Shown: positions 1-7,486 of the stretch, piece after piece
Position numbering within the stretch: position 1 is the stretch's first letter
Layout: the number at the start of each line of letters is the position of its first letter
Assembly: GCA_015066595.1 (NCBI GenBank)
Contig: SVNZ01000005.1
Coordinates: forward strand, 29,468 to 93,467
Source of the DNA: Oscillospiraceae bacterium
GTDB taxonomy: Bacteria > Bacillota > Clostridia > Oscillospirales > Acutalibacteraceae
Length of the DNA stretch: 64,000 nucleotides
Reading direction: 5' to 3'
Notes under the pieces: model-generated
The model's database searches: none
Told to the model about the DNA's origin: nothing
Seen by the model: only the letters and a program-made list of their open reading frames with translations
Translations under genes and position numbers: made by a program

Positions 1-1
1 T

Positions 2-823
2 TATGAAGTCTATCAATCAAACGAACCTCAGCTTGTCATTAATTACGCAAAGCGTATCAATGTGCTTGACTCATGCAAAAGCACGCTTGTCATCAGCATA
101 TCGTCGCTTTTTCTCTTCTTCCTCATCATCGGCATTATTCTTGCTGTTATGATGTACAAGGTTATGAAAACACAAATGACAGAAGAACAAAAACGTGCTG
201 AAGTCACAAATGCTCTCGCACACGATATCAAGACTCCGCTTTTCATCATCTCAGGCTACGCACAGAACCTGAAAGAAAATGTGAATACTGATAAACGTGA
301 GCACTACTGCGACAGAATCATTGAACGCACTGACGAAGTGAATGAGCTCGTTCATAAAATGCTCGATTTTTCAAACCCTGAAGTATCAGTACAAAGCTTC
401 AGTTTCAGCTCTTTTATGCTCAAAGACATCACAAACGAGGTTTTGAGCAATTTTGATGAACTCAAAAAAAGCAGAAATATCATATTGAGCACAAATGATA
501 CTCACGAAATCTATGCTGACAAGGAGCAAATCGAACGAGTTATCAGAAATCTTCTGGACAATGCTTTGAGATACTCAGACGAAGGCACGGACATCGCTAT
601 AGACATAAACGAAAAATCGTTCAGCATTTCGAACGTATGCAGTAGCATCAGTAGTGAAGACATAAAACACCTTACCGAGCCTTACTATCGTGTTGAAAAA
701 AACCGAAACACCAAAGGCAACGGACTGGGGCTGTCGATAGTAAAATCTATTTTAGATGTGCACGGATACAAGCTTGACATAAAACTTCAAAATAATCTGA
801 TAACATTCACAATAACATTTTAA
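2..823 (+). CDS. sensor histidine kinase (C-terminal part, cut by window start)
   Basis: This is the membrane and kinase part of a two-component sensor. The frame is open from base 2, so the true start and most of the sensor domain lie left of the window. A GTG at 62 would remove the sensor region and is not favoured. In order there is a short extracytoplasmic tail, one membrane segment (about codons 30-55), a DHp helix with H-box ALAHDIKTPL, an N-box RNLLDNALRYSDEGT and a G2 box GNGLGLSIVK. The G1 region (SNVCSSISSEDI) lacks a clear DxGxG, and no HAMP domain fits in the short membrane-to-H-box stretch, as in compact antimicrobial-response kinases. The ligand is unknown. A response regulator is probably just upstream. 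Confidence 0.9.
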   Translation, partial: YEVYQSNEPQLVINYAKRINVLDSCKSTLVISISSLFLFFLIIGIILAVMMYKVMKTQMTEEQKRAEVTNALAHDIKTPLFIISGYAQNLKENVNTDKREHYCDRIIERTDEVNELVHKMLDFSNPEVSVQSFSFSSFMLKDITNEVLSNFDELKKSRNIILSTNDTHEIYADKEQIERVIRNLLDNALRYSDEGTDIAIDINEKSFSISNVCSSISSEDIKHLTEPYYRVEKNRNTKGNGLGLSIVKSILDVHGYKLDIKLQNNLITFTITF

Positions 824-836
824 CCTCTAACAAAGC

Positions 837-867
837 AAAAAAGGTCGCTGTAAAAGCGACCTTTTTG
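837..867. terminator. bidirectional intrinsic terminator
   Basis: A 10-bp stem (aaaaggtcgc/gcgacctttt) with a 7-nt loop and T-runs on both sides lies between the convergent kinase gene and the secreted protein gene at 878. Confidence 0.85.
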
Positions 868-877
868 TTATGTGCAT

Positions 878-2107
878 TTATTTACGTGTTATTGTAAGAC
901 CGGTTTTGTTGTATCCGCTGACGTGCTTCTTTCCATTTGAAGTCACACAGCGTACGGTGTAGGTGTATTTTTTACCTTTCTTTGCGGTTTTGTCAAGGAA
1001 GTAGTCTTTCTTACTCGATACGTCGCCGACCTTCTTCCATGAAGTACCGCTTGTTTTGCGGTAGATTCTGTACTTTGAAGCACCTTTCACCTGATAGAAA
1101 ACAAAGCGTACACCGTTACTCTTGTTCTTTATAGATCTCAGCTTTGGTGTTGCGATATATTTATTCTTGAAGCCTGCGCTGATAAAGCGACTTGTTGACC
1201 TCTTTTTATCTGCTGAGAGGCACTTGACAGTGTATGTATAGGTTTTTCCTGAATTTGAAGTCTTGTGGGTATATGATGTGCCTTTTGTTGTTCCGACTGT
1301 TTTCCAGCTTGAACCACTCTTTACATACAAACGGTAGTTTTCGGCACCCTTGACGCTGTTCCATGTGACTTTCACTCCACCGTTTACATTCTCAAACTTC
1401 TTGACCTTTGGAATAGAGAGGTACTGGTACTTTCCGACGAACTTATCCCAGCCGAGTGTGTAGAAAATATCAGACCATTCGTAACCTTTAAGCTCATAGT
1501 TCGGAGCTCTCAAGCCTATGCTCTTTAGATATTTGTCACCAGTTTTTGTCGCCTTTTTATATGCGCTATACAACGTAGAGTTGGTTACTGTGGTTATCGG
1601 TTTACCGGTGGTGTTAATTTCAGATGAAAAAACATACTTACGAATTATTTCGTAATTCTTCATATAGTAATAAGTGCAGCCAAACACACCCATATTACCA
1701 CCCTGATAATAAAGGCCTCGATAAGAGCTGTTCATATGGTAGAACATATCTGCCATTCTGGAACCCACATCACCAACATATATTACACTTCCATTTTTAA
1801 TAGCATACACATAGTTAGTACGAGATGCCATACTAAAACCACCATTACTGGTAATTAACTCAGGAACACCATCAAAGTCCATATCATGCAACATAATTTT
1901 GATCGGTTCGTCGGGATAATAATAAGCACCACTATAGTAATACATTTCATTAAAAATAAACTCGTGATATCTATAATACCAATGGTCTAAACTATACGCC
2001 GATGTTTCTGCAAAATCATCGACCTCTGCCGCTGAAACAGGAGCAACCGCCAATACACTCAGTGACAGTACGAGCACCATTATCAAAGATACGATTCTTT
2101 TTGTCAT
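878..2107 (-). CDS. secreted protein with two C-terminal fibronectin type III-like domains
   Basis: A 409-aa exported protein of unknown function. Residues 1-27 form a signal peptide ending VSAAE. The middle (about 30-220) is rich in Tyr and holds a DMDFDGVPEL motif, a calcium-loop-like sequence also seen in the lipoprotein at 36574. Residues about 225-315 and 320-405 are two related beta-sandwich repeats with the fibronectin III pattern (VKVTWNSVKGAENYRLYVK; FVFYQVKGASKYRIYRK). There is no sorting signal, dockerin or catalytic motif. GGAGG lies 7 nt before the ATG, and a TTGACA-17-TATTCT promoter is upstream. It is likely an adhesion or carbohydrate-contact protein, by inference only. Confidence 0.85.
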   Translation of the reverse strand: MTKRIVSLIMVLVLSLSVLAVAPVSAAEVDDFAETSAYSLDHWYYRYHEFIFNEMYYYSGAYYYPDEPIKIMLHDMDFDGVPELITSNGGFSMASRTNYVYAIKNGSVIYVGDVGSRMADMFYHMNSSYRGLYYQGGNMGVFGCTYYYMKNYEIIRKYVFSSEINTTGKPITTVTNSTLYSAYKKATKTGDKYLKSIGLRAPNYELKGYEWSDIFYTLGWDKFVGKYQYLSIPKVKKFENVNGGVKVTWNSVKGAENYRLYVKSGSSWKTVGTTKGTSYTHKTSNSGKTYTYTVKCLSADKKRSTSRFISAGFKNKYIATPKLRSIKNKSNGVRFVFYQVKGASKYRIYRKTSGTSWKKVGDVSSKKDYFLDKTAKKGKKYTYTVRCVTSNGKKHVSGYNKTGLTITRK

Positions 2108-2168
2108 AACATAGCCTCCTCAATTTGTAAAAAACAACACTTTTTTAAGTGCAAATACTTACAATATA

Positions 2169-2197
2169 AGAATACCACTGACGTTTTTTGGTGTCAA
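2169..2197 (-). promoter_or_regulatory. promoter of the secreted Fn3 protein gene
   Basis: On the minus strand there is TTGACA (2197-2192), a 17-bp spacer and TATTCT (2174-2169), about 60 bp before the start codon. Confidence 0.7.
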
Positions 2198-2241
2198 TAA
2201 AAACCATATTATATCGCCATATATTTTATCAATCACTTTAC

Positions 2242-2270
2242 TTGAAACTACATAGATTTAGTGATAGAAT
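2242..2270 (+). promoter_or_regulatory. promoter of the lipoprotein gene at 2301
   Basis: TTGAAA (2242-2247), 17-bp spacer, TAGAAT (2265-2270), 30 bp before the chosen start. Confidence 0.7.
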
Positions 2271-2300
2271 AGTATCATCAAAGAGAAAGTGAGATTCTTT

Positions 2301-3014
2301 ATGAAAAAGATTTTTGCTATAATGTTGAGTTTACTGATGGTGTTTTGCTTTGCCGGATGCGATAAAAACGCTGACACAGATATGCAAGCTTCGACCGAAA
2401 GCGGACCATCAACCACTATAGACCCCTGCACCATCGACTGGGGATATTACGCACAAGAAGACGTATCTGACCGTTGGTATCAGACAGACACAGACGACGT
2501 TATATATATCTATTTCACACAGAGTAACAGCGGTAATGTATGCACATACCATCTTGTGCAAAGCGGCGTTGTAGTAGAAAGCACAGATTGTGTCTTATCA
2601 GGTGAAAATCATCTCATCCCTGTAGATGAGAGTGCCATGACTCTTGACCTTGTTTTTCAGGACGCTTTCACGGTTTTTGACTATGTAAGCGGAAACTGGT
2701 ACAGTCGTGGTGATCAGGTTGAGCTAACCAACCAGTTTGTGGGCAAAACATACACTGAAGAATCGGATAATACTAACACCATTGTTTTTAACGAAGATTA
2801 TACCTGCACGGAAACTTTCGAAGGCATTGCATATCCGGGCACTTTCGAGATAACAGCAAAGAAAACTCTCAGATGTGTTTTCGAAGAAAATGTCGCTAAA
2901 TTTAAAATCACGTATAATGATGACCAATCGGTAAACAACATCGAATGTGACGGAAGAGTTTTTTATCCTGAAACAAAAGAAGATGAAACCATCAACAAAT
3001 ACAAGGCATATTGA
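2301..3014 (+). CDS. small secreted lipoprotein, function unknown
   Basis: A 237-aa lipoprotein. The ATG at 2301 begins a short signal peptide (MKKIFAIMLSLLMVFCFAGC) with lipobox FAGC; Cys20 would be lipidated and anchored outside the membrane. An in-frame GTG at 2289 is possible but adds four unneeded residues. The mature part is acidic and rich in aromatic and Thr/Ser residues; from about residue 140 it has the beta-rich pattern of small clostridial lipoproteins (FNEDYTCTETFEGIAYPGTF). I recognise no catalytic motif. It is a single-gene unit with its own promoter and a shared terminator. Confidence 0.85.
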   Translation: MKKIFAIMLSLLMVFCFAGCDKNADTDMQASTESGPSTTIDPCTIDWGYYAQEDVSDRWYQTDTDDVIYIYFTQSNSGNVCTYHLVQSGVVVESTDCVLSGENHLIPVDESAMTLDLVFQDAFTVFDYVSGNWYSRGDQVELTNQFVGKTYTEESDNTNTIVFNEDYTCTETFEGIAYPGTFEITAKKTLRCVFEENVAKFKITYNDDQSVNNIECDGRVFYPETKEDETINKYKAY

Positions 3015-3017
3015 ATA

Positions 3018-3050
3018 TAAAAAGGCTTCGGAAAATCCGAAGCCTTTCTT
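3018..3050. terminator. bidirectional intrinsic terminator
   Basis: A 12-bp perfect stem (3021-3032 with 3036-3047) and a 3-nt loop, with T-tracts on both sides, between the convergent genes ending at 3014 and 3062. Confidence 0.9.
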
Positions 3051-3061
3051 CTTTATCTTTT

Positions 3062-3460
3062 TTACTGTGGTTTTTTAGCAATACGTTTTTGGCGTCTTTT
3101 GTTACGCTGTCTGATGTATGTTGCTTTGAGCTTAGACAGCTCTTCGCGTAGTACGCCGATTGTTTTCTTATCGTTTGGAAAGATCAGTCGCATCAGAAAA
3201 ACAGCGATAATCACGGTGAGTATTTTTTCGGGTGTAAAGGGTACCCACAGCAAACTCATATACGCCCCACCTGTGATAATCATCCACGGTATTTCGAGTA
3301 GCGTACCAATCACTGTAAAAACATAGCTCCAACCGTTAGTTATCATCCATGCTATAAATATACACAAAAGCAGCCTTGGGTTGAGTATAACCATCAACCA
3401 CTTTTTAAGCGATTTCAATATTCTTTTTTTAAGTGATAGCTTATTGTTTGCACTTTCCAT
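3062..3460 (-). CDS. small membrane protein, function unknown
   Basis: A 132-aa protein with a basic N-terminus, about three hydrophobic segments (residues about 27-48, 52-75, 82-95) and a strongly basic C-terminal tail (RQRNKRRQKRIAKKPQ) that should face the cytoplasm. An AAAGGAAAG site lies just before the ATG. It lies downstream of thiT in the same direction and could share its transcript. I do not recognise the family. Confidence 0.7.
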   Translation of the reverse strand: MESANNKLSLKKRILKSLKKWLMVILNPRLLLCIFIAWMITNGWSYVFTVIGTLLEIPWMIITGGAYMSLLWVPFTPEKILTVIIAVFLMRLIFPNDKKTIGVLREELSKLKATYIRQRNKRRQKRIAKKPQ

Positions 3461-3570
3461 ATTACTTTCCTTTCTTTAAGAAAAGTATATATGCAACAGA
3501 ATGCAAATTCAAGCAAATATCGACTTTATTTACAAAGAATTCCTAAAATTCACATTTTAGAAATTTTTAA

Positions 3571-4221
3571 TTAAAACTCTTTGCTTTCGCCTACGATACG
3601 CTCTTTGAGCGGTTTTACTGCCATAAGTGCCATAATGCCGATGACCGAAATGATAAGTTCAGGAATCATATACAGCGAGTTATATACAAGTGAATAAAGA
3701 GCTGCGAGCACCTGACCGTCAAAACTGCTCATAACAAATGAACTGAATGAATTGACAAACGCCTCACCGAAGAACCACTCTGCGTAGCTTCCCCAGAAAA
3801 TCCAGCCTGATAAAAAGTGACACATCAGTCTTATTAAAATTGCAACAACCGCACCTAAAAAGAACGCAACGGTGTCGTTTTTGATTTTGCCCTTGAACAT
3901 ACCGCAAAGACCAACAACAACATAAGCGACGATGTAGTCAAGCAACGCCATAACAATGATCGCCCAGCCTGAAAGTCCTGCAAATGCCTGACTCATAGTA
4001 GCACCGAGCACCATCTGGAGCACACCATACACACCGCCACACAACAGTCCCCATTTCACTCCATACATATAGCCTAAAACGAGGATTGGCACCATTGAGA
4101 ACAGCGTGACAGAGCCACCAAAAGGCCACGAAAAAACCTTAATCATAGACAGCACAGTCGCTAGACCGATGAGCACACCGCTGGTCACGAGTCGCAAAGT
4201 TTTACTTCTTACATTTTTCAT
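3571..4221 (-). CDS. thiT: thiamine ECF transporter S component ThiT
   Basis: The substrate-binding membrane subunit of a group II energy-coupling factor importer for thiamine; it works with a shared EcfT-EcfA-EcfA' module encoded elsewhere. The 216-aa protein has about six membrane segments and the ThiT pattern in its first helices (SGVLIGLATVLSMIK; FSMVPILVLGYMYGVKWGLLCGG). The ATG at 4221 is chosen because AGAGGAG lies 8 nt upstream; the frame extends to 4263 without a ribosome site. A TPP riboswitch lies upstream at 4557-4660, which supports the assignment. The roughly 290 bp between riboswitch terminator and gene are unusually structured (see the entry at 4264). Confidence 0.92.
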   Translation of the reverse strand: MKNVRSKTLRLVTSGVLIGLATVLSMIKVFSWPFGGSVTLFSMVPILVLGYMYGVKWGLLCGGVYGVLQMVLGATMSQAFAGLSGWAIIVMALLDYIVAYVVVGLCGMFKGKIKNDTVAFFLGAVVAILIRLMCHFLSGWIFWGSYAEWFFGEAFVNSFSSFVMSSFDGQVLAALYSLVYNSLYMIPELIISVIGIMALMAVKPLKERIVGESKEF

Positions 4222-4263
4222 AAAAAACACTCCTCTAGAGCAAGTCAAGAATATCCAAATCAT

Positions 4264-4512
4264 ATTTTTGAGGGACTATTTTCGCTCACTCTTTGTTAAA
4301 GTACTCGTGAATCCGTCAGAATTCACTGCGTTTTTGCCTAGATTGAATCAAAATCCTCCACTCAAAATTCTACAACCTAAATTTTAGGGAGTTTCAGTCG
4401 ATTTTAAGGGCTGAGAACATCGCAATGCTGATGCATTGGGGTGCTGATACGCCCAAAACAGGCGAAAGAGCTAAGATTTAGGCTGGTTCGGATACCCTTG
4501 ATTCACTCTAAA
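4264..4512 (-). other. structured non-coding segment between riboswitch terminator and thiT
   Basis: No credible gene is present. The segment holds several inverted repeats: GTGAAT/ATTCAC at 4307-4326, CCTAAA/TTTAGG at 4376-4388, CAATGC/GCATTG at 4423-4438 and CGCC/GGCG at 4450-4464. It would be transcribed in every read-through thiT mRNA. It may be a second cis-acting RNA, an independent small RNA or a dispersed non-coding repeat. The sequence alone does not decide. Confidence 0.45.
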
Positions 4513-4513
4513 T

Positions 4514-4541
4514 AAAAAACACCACACTTGCGTATGGTGTT
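4514..4541 (-). terminator. riboswitch-controlled intrinsic terminator of thiT
   Basis: On the minus strand a stem of about 10 bp (one G-U pair) is followed by TTTTTT, directly 3' of the TPP aptamer. This is the expected expression platform for termination control. Confidence 0.8.
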
Positions 4542-4556
4542 AAGTACATTAACTAC

Positions 4557-4660
4557 TACTCCCTACGCCGGCATTATCCGTATCAGGTTCGCAACTATCG
4601 TTGCAGGGTCAGGAAAGCATCCATTCCAATCTCAGCCGACTTTTGCGTCGGCACCCCCTG
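4557..4660 (-). promoter_or_regulatory. TPP (thiamine pyrophosphate) riboswitch
   Basis: The minus strand carries the THI-box landmarks in order: GGGGGTGCC, CTGAGA, CCTGACCC, GAACCTGAT, GGATAATGCC and GTAGGGA. These form the two-arm TPP aptamer. The intrinsic terminator at 4541-4514 follows at once, so TPP binding is expected to stop transcription into thiT. Confidence 0.96.
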
Positions 4661-4671
4661 TGGTGTTTTTT
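4659..4671. repeat. 13-bp arm complementary to the thiT terminator
   Basis: Plus-strand tgtggtgtttttt (4659-4671) is the exact inverse complement of aaaaaacaccaca (4514-4526), the 3' arm and T-run of the thiT terminator. In the RNA, the 5' leader of the riboswitch can pair perfectly with the terminator's 3' strand, which makes it a candidate antiterminator. Confidence 0.7.
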
Positions 4672-4684
4672 AATTTGCAAGTTA

Positions 4685-4713
4685 AGAATACATCAACAAT
4701 TTCTTTTTGTCAA
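4685..4713 (-). promoter_or_regulatory. promoter of the TPP riboswitch-thiT transcript
   Basis: Minus strand TTGACA (4713-4708), 17-bp spacer, TATTCT (4690-4685). The predicted start near 4678 lies just before the aptamer's 5' arm. Confidence 0.8.
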
Positions 4714-4840
4714 GAGAATTATCAGCAATGACTATGTAAACTTTCAATCATCAGCAGTAGCAACGCTCATATCCGTGTAGAATGTGCAAAAAGCTGTCAA
4801 GTTTTATATAAGACTGATAAGGTAGTGTTGATAGATAATA

Positions 4841-4874
4841 AAAAAAGCAGTACCGAAATGGTACTGCTTTTTTT
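4841..4874. terminator. intrinsic terminator at the distal end of the tRNA-Arg repeat region
   Basis: Stem gcagtacc/ggtactgc with A-run and T-run on either side. Read on the minus strand it ends any transcript coming from the tRNA-Arg and its repeats. Its stem differs from the one inside the 210-bp units, so it may be the original terminator of the locus. Confidence 0.75.
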
Positions 4875-5080
4875 ATGGCGCGCTGAGAGGGACGATGTAT
4901 TTTCTTTGAAAATCTATCCACGCTTGGCGACCACTCCGAGTACTCGTGGTACCCGCCTTCACGCTTCGCTCCTAAAAACAGTCCACTGGACTGTTTTCTT
5001 AACTTCGCTCACCCTCTCAGGGTTCGAGTCCCATTTAGTGGTATAAAAACAGCCCACACACCAAAGGTGTATGGGCTTAT
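4871..5080. repeat. 210-bp tandem unit, copy 1 (distal to tRNA-Arg)
   Basis: This is base-for-base identical to 5081-5290. It starts with a 23-bp sequence containing the last 18 nt of the tRNA-Arg gene including CCA (read on minus). It then holds about 130 bp of filler with a small hairpin (acagtcca/tggactgt), a second T-arm-like piece in the opposite orientation (gggttcgagtccc near 5020-5032) and a strong terminator stem (agcccacacacc/ggtgtatgggct). The short frames running through it are not believable genes. Confidence 0.95.
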
Positions 5081-5290
5081 TTTTATGGCGCGCTGAGAGG
5101 GACGATGTATTTTCTTTGAAAATCTATCCACGCTTGGCGACCACTCCGAGTACTCGTGGTACCCGCCTTCACGCTTCGCTCCTAAAAACAGTCCACTGGA
5201 CTGTTTTCTTAACTTCGCTCACCCTCTCAGGGTTCGAGTCCCATTTAGTGGTATAAAAACAGCCCACACACCAAAGGTGTATGGGCTTAT
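5081..5290. repeat. 210-bp tandem unit, copy 2 (adjacent to tRNA-Arg)
   Basis: A perfect copy of 4871-5080. Its right end abuts a third occurrence of the 23-bp junction sequence (5291-5313), which is the 3' end of the intact tRNA-Arg gene. The arrangement is that of two successive integrations, or one integration and a duplication, of a small element using the tRNA 3' end as attachment core. Confidence 0.95.
5255..5290 (-). terminator. terminator directly downstream of tRNA-Arg
   Basis: A 12-bp stem (5261-5272 with 5276-5287, one mismatch) and 3-nt loop, followed on the minus strand by TTTTT. The same structure recurs at 5051-5077 in the other copy. Confidence 0.8.
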
Positions 5291-5295
5291 TTTTA

Positions 5296-5372
5296 TGGCG
5301 CGCTGAGAGGGACTCGAACCCCCGACCTACTGGTTCGTAGCCAGTCACTCTATCCGGCTGAGCTATCAGCGC
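5296..5372 (-). tRNA. tRNA-Arg (anticodon ACG)
   Basis: A complete cloverleaf on the minus strand: acceptor GCGCTGA/TCAGCGC, D-arm with AGCCGGATA loop, anticodon stem ACTGG/CCAGT with loop CTACGAA (ACG at positions 34-36), T-arm with loop TTCGAGT, discriminator G and encoded CCA. A34 is expected to be deaminated to inosine, to read CGU, CGC and CGA. It is a lone tRNA gene with its own promoter and terminator. Confidence 0.97.
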
Positions 5373-5400
5373 AAAGTGCGGTTTGAAAACCGCAAGAGTT

Positions 5401-5429
5401 ATACTAACACACTTTTTCTAAAAATGCAA
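5401..5429 (-). promoter_or_regulatory. promoter of tRNA-Arg
   Basis: Minus strand TTGCAT (5429-5424), 17-bp spacer, TAGTAT (5406-5401), about 30 bp before the mature tRNA 5' end. Confidence 0.7.
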
Positions 5430-5444
5430 GTATTTCCGTAAAAT

Positions 5445-6842
5445 TTAGTTAAACAGTGCATAGAAAGCACGGTATGCCATATAAATATCAGCTTTTGAGA
5501 TAATCTCAAACGGTGCGTGCATACAAAGCACAGCAACACCTAAATCTACTACGTCTACATTCATATTGGCAACGTACTTTGCGATAGTGCCACCGCCACC
5601 GATATCGACCTTGCCGAGCTCACCTATCTGCCACTTGATTTCGTTTTTCTCAAGCATTGAGCGAATTTCTGCCATATACTCAGCTGATGCATCAGATGTG
5701 TCATACTTGCCACCGTGACCAGTGTACTTTGATATAACAACACCTTCGTTTATAAAACTTGCGTTCTTTGGCTCATAGGCACTTGAGAATGTCGGGTCAA
5801 ACGCAGCATTCACATCAGCAGAAAGGCATCTGCTCTTTGATAACACGTGGTATCCTTCTTCCCCGTCTGCTTTTGCAAGATCATAGATAAAGTATCTGAG
5901 AAAATCAGACTGCATACCTGTGTTACCATCACTGCCTGTTTCTTCTTTGTCAGTAAGATATGTGATGACTGTATTTTCAGGCATCTCGGTATTGAGTGCT
6001 GCCATAAGTGCAGGATATGCACAGCAACGGTCATCGTGACCATAGCCACCGATGAGTGAACGGTCAAAGCCGATGTCGCGAGTTTTGTAGCAAGGTACAA
6101 AGGATAGCTCAGAAGACAAGAAATCGTCCTCAGTGATACCGTACTTCTCGTTGAGAATACTCATAACGTTGAGTGCTACAAGTCCCTTTTCGTTATCGTC
6201 AGAGAATGGACGTGAACCAACTAAAATGTTGAGGTCTTCGCCTGTGAAAGCTTTGTTCATTGTCTTTGTAGCCTGTTCACGGTCCAAATGTGGGAGCAGA
6301 TCTGTGATACAGAAGCAAGGCTCACTTTCGTCATCACCCAAACGGATATCGATCTTTGTACCGTCGAGCTTAATAACAGTACCGTGAAGTGCAAGCGGAA
6401 TAGTTGTCCACTGGTACTTTTTGATACCACCGTAGTAGTGGGTTTTAAAAAGTGCAAGATTGTTATCCTCATAAAGTGGGTTTGGCTTTAAGTCAATGCG
6501 TGGTGAGTCTACGTGTGCGATAGCAAGCTTCACACCGTTTTTTGTGCCATTCTTACCAATAACAGCAAAGCCGACAGCCTTGTCACGGTTTACTATATAC
6601 ACCTTGTCGCCTGCTTTGTATGTCTTTGTATTATCATATTCAATAAAACCGTACTTTTTAGCAAGCTCGACTGAATACACTACTGCTTCACGCTCTGTGC
6701 GGGAATAGTCTAAAAATTCTTTGTACTCTACGCAAAACTCATCAGCCTTTTTGAGGTCTTCTGCTTTATAATCAGCAGCACCCTTTCTTTCTTTCATCAT
6801 AATTTCTTCTTTTAGAAGCTGTGCTTTTGTTTTGTCTTTCAT
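5445..6842 (-). CDS. M18 family aminopeptidase (aspartyl aminopeptidase-like)
   Basis: A cytoplasmic dinuclear-zinc metallo-aminopeptidase that releases N-terminal residues from peptides. The 465-aa length is typical of bacterial M18. Visible motifs are AHVDSPRIDLK with zinc ligand His110, DKEETGSDGNTG with the catalytic/ligand acidic pair, GGYGHDDR, and a C-terminal MHAPFEIISKADI with the last histidine. The ATG at 6842 has AGGAGGAAT 6 nt upstream; the longer frame to 6887 overlaps the upstream gene and is rejected. It is last in a run of minus-strand genes from the DUF951 gene. Confidence 0.93.
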   Translation of the reverse strand: MKDKTKAQLLKEEIMMKERKGAADYKAEDLKKADEFCVEYKEFLDYSRTEREAVVYSVELAKKYGFIEYDNTKTYKAGDKVYIVNRDKAVGFAVIGKNGTKNGVKLAIAHVDSPRIDLKPNPLYEDNNLALFKTHYYGGIKKYQWTTIPLALHGTVIKLDGTKIDIRLGDDESEPCFCITDLLPHLDREQATKTMNKAFTGEDLNILVGSRPFSDDNEKGLVALNVMSILNEKYGITEDDFLSSELSFVPCYKTRDIGFDRSLIGGYGHDDRCCAYPALMAALNTEMPENTVITYLTDKEETGSDGNTGMQSDFLRYFIYDLAKADGEEGYHVLSKSRCLSADVNAAFDPTFSSAYEPKNASFINEGVVISKYTGHGGKYDTSDASAEYMAEIRSMLEKNEIKWQIGELGKVDIGGGGTIAKYVANMNVDVVDLGVAVLCMHAPFEIISKADIYMAYRAFYALFN

Positions 6843-6858
6843 ATATATTCCTCCTAAG

Positions 6859-7485
6859 TTAATTATTATCATAATAAAGCGATTCATACACAGACTTTGT
6901 GCTTTCTACACGCTGTACGTACTGTGATGTTTCGTTGTATGGTATATTTGTCAGGGTGTTACCGTCGCTTGAGTATCTCTGGTCCGTAAGCCAGTTATCG
7001 ACATTTGCAACACCTGCATTGTATGCCGCTACTGCGAGATTTTCGTTACCGTTATAATGAGAGATAAGATAACTTAAAAAATACGTTCCGTATTTTATAT
7101 TAGTTTCAGGGTCCAAAAGTTCACTTGATGAGTGGGTGACTTCACCGTTTGATAGATTTTGCAGCCAGTCAAAGGTATCGGGCATTATCTGCATAAGTCC
7201 CATCGCACCGACACTTGACTCGACCTCTGCTCGAAAACCGCTTTCGGTGCGAATCACAGCGAAAATCAGCGACTCTTCCACCCCATACTCATTACTGTAC
7301 TGGGTGACATACTCAGAGTACTCTAAAGGGTAAAAATGCTGTAACACCTTGTTTTTTATACCACCCAAAGTATCGGTACAAAACGCAAGCAGAGCAAAAA
7401 TAACAACACACACTAAAAAGAGCGTGAAAATTCCGCCACAACATCCGTGTCCTTTTTTACCTGTTTTTTCATAATGTGTTGCCAT
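6859..7485 (-). CDS. membrane-anchored lytic transglycosylase (SLT domain)
   Basis: Cleaves the MurNAc-GlcNAc bond of peptidoglycan outside the membrane. The 208-aa protein has a short basic N-terminus, one membrane anchor (about residues 15-36) and an SLT/goose-lysozyme-like domain: ESLIFAVIRTESGF with the catalytic Glu, VGAMGLMQIMPDT and AVAAYNAGVANV. One base separates it from coaE and 16 bases from the aminopeptidase, so it is co-transcribed. Confidence 0.92.
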   Translation of the reverse strand: MATHYEKTGKKGHGCCGGIFTLFLVCVVIFALLAFCTDTLGGIKNKVLQHFYPLEYSEYVTQYSNEYGVEESLIFAVIRTESGFRAEVESSVGAMGLMQIMPDTFDWLQNLSNGEVTHSSSELLDPETNIKYGTYFLSYLISHYNGNENLAVAAYNAGVANVDNWLTDQRYSSDGNTLTNIPYNETSQYVQRVESTKSVYESLYYDNN

Positions 7486-7486
7486 C

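Noticed and set aside
62..823. Histidine kinase starting at GTG 62
   Set aside because: The frame is open upstream to base 2 with a continuous sensor-like sequence, and no ribosome site precedes 62.
4825..5256. Two short frames with the same translation inside the 210-bp repeats
   Set aside because: They run through tRNA fragments and terminator stems, have no ribosome site and exist only because the repeats are identical. They are treated as non-coding.
4871..5313. CRISPR array
   Set aside because: There are only two long identical 210-bp units without short repeat-spacer alternation and no cas genes.
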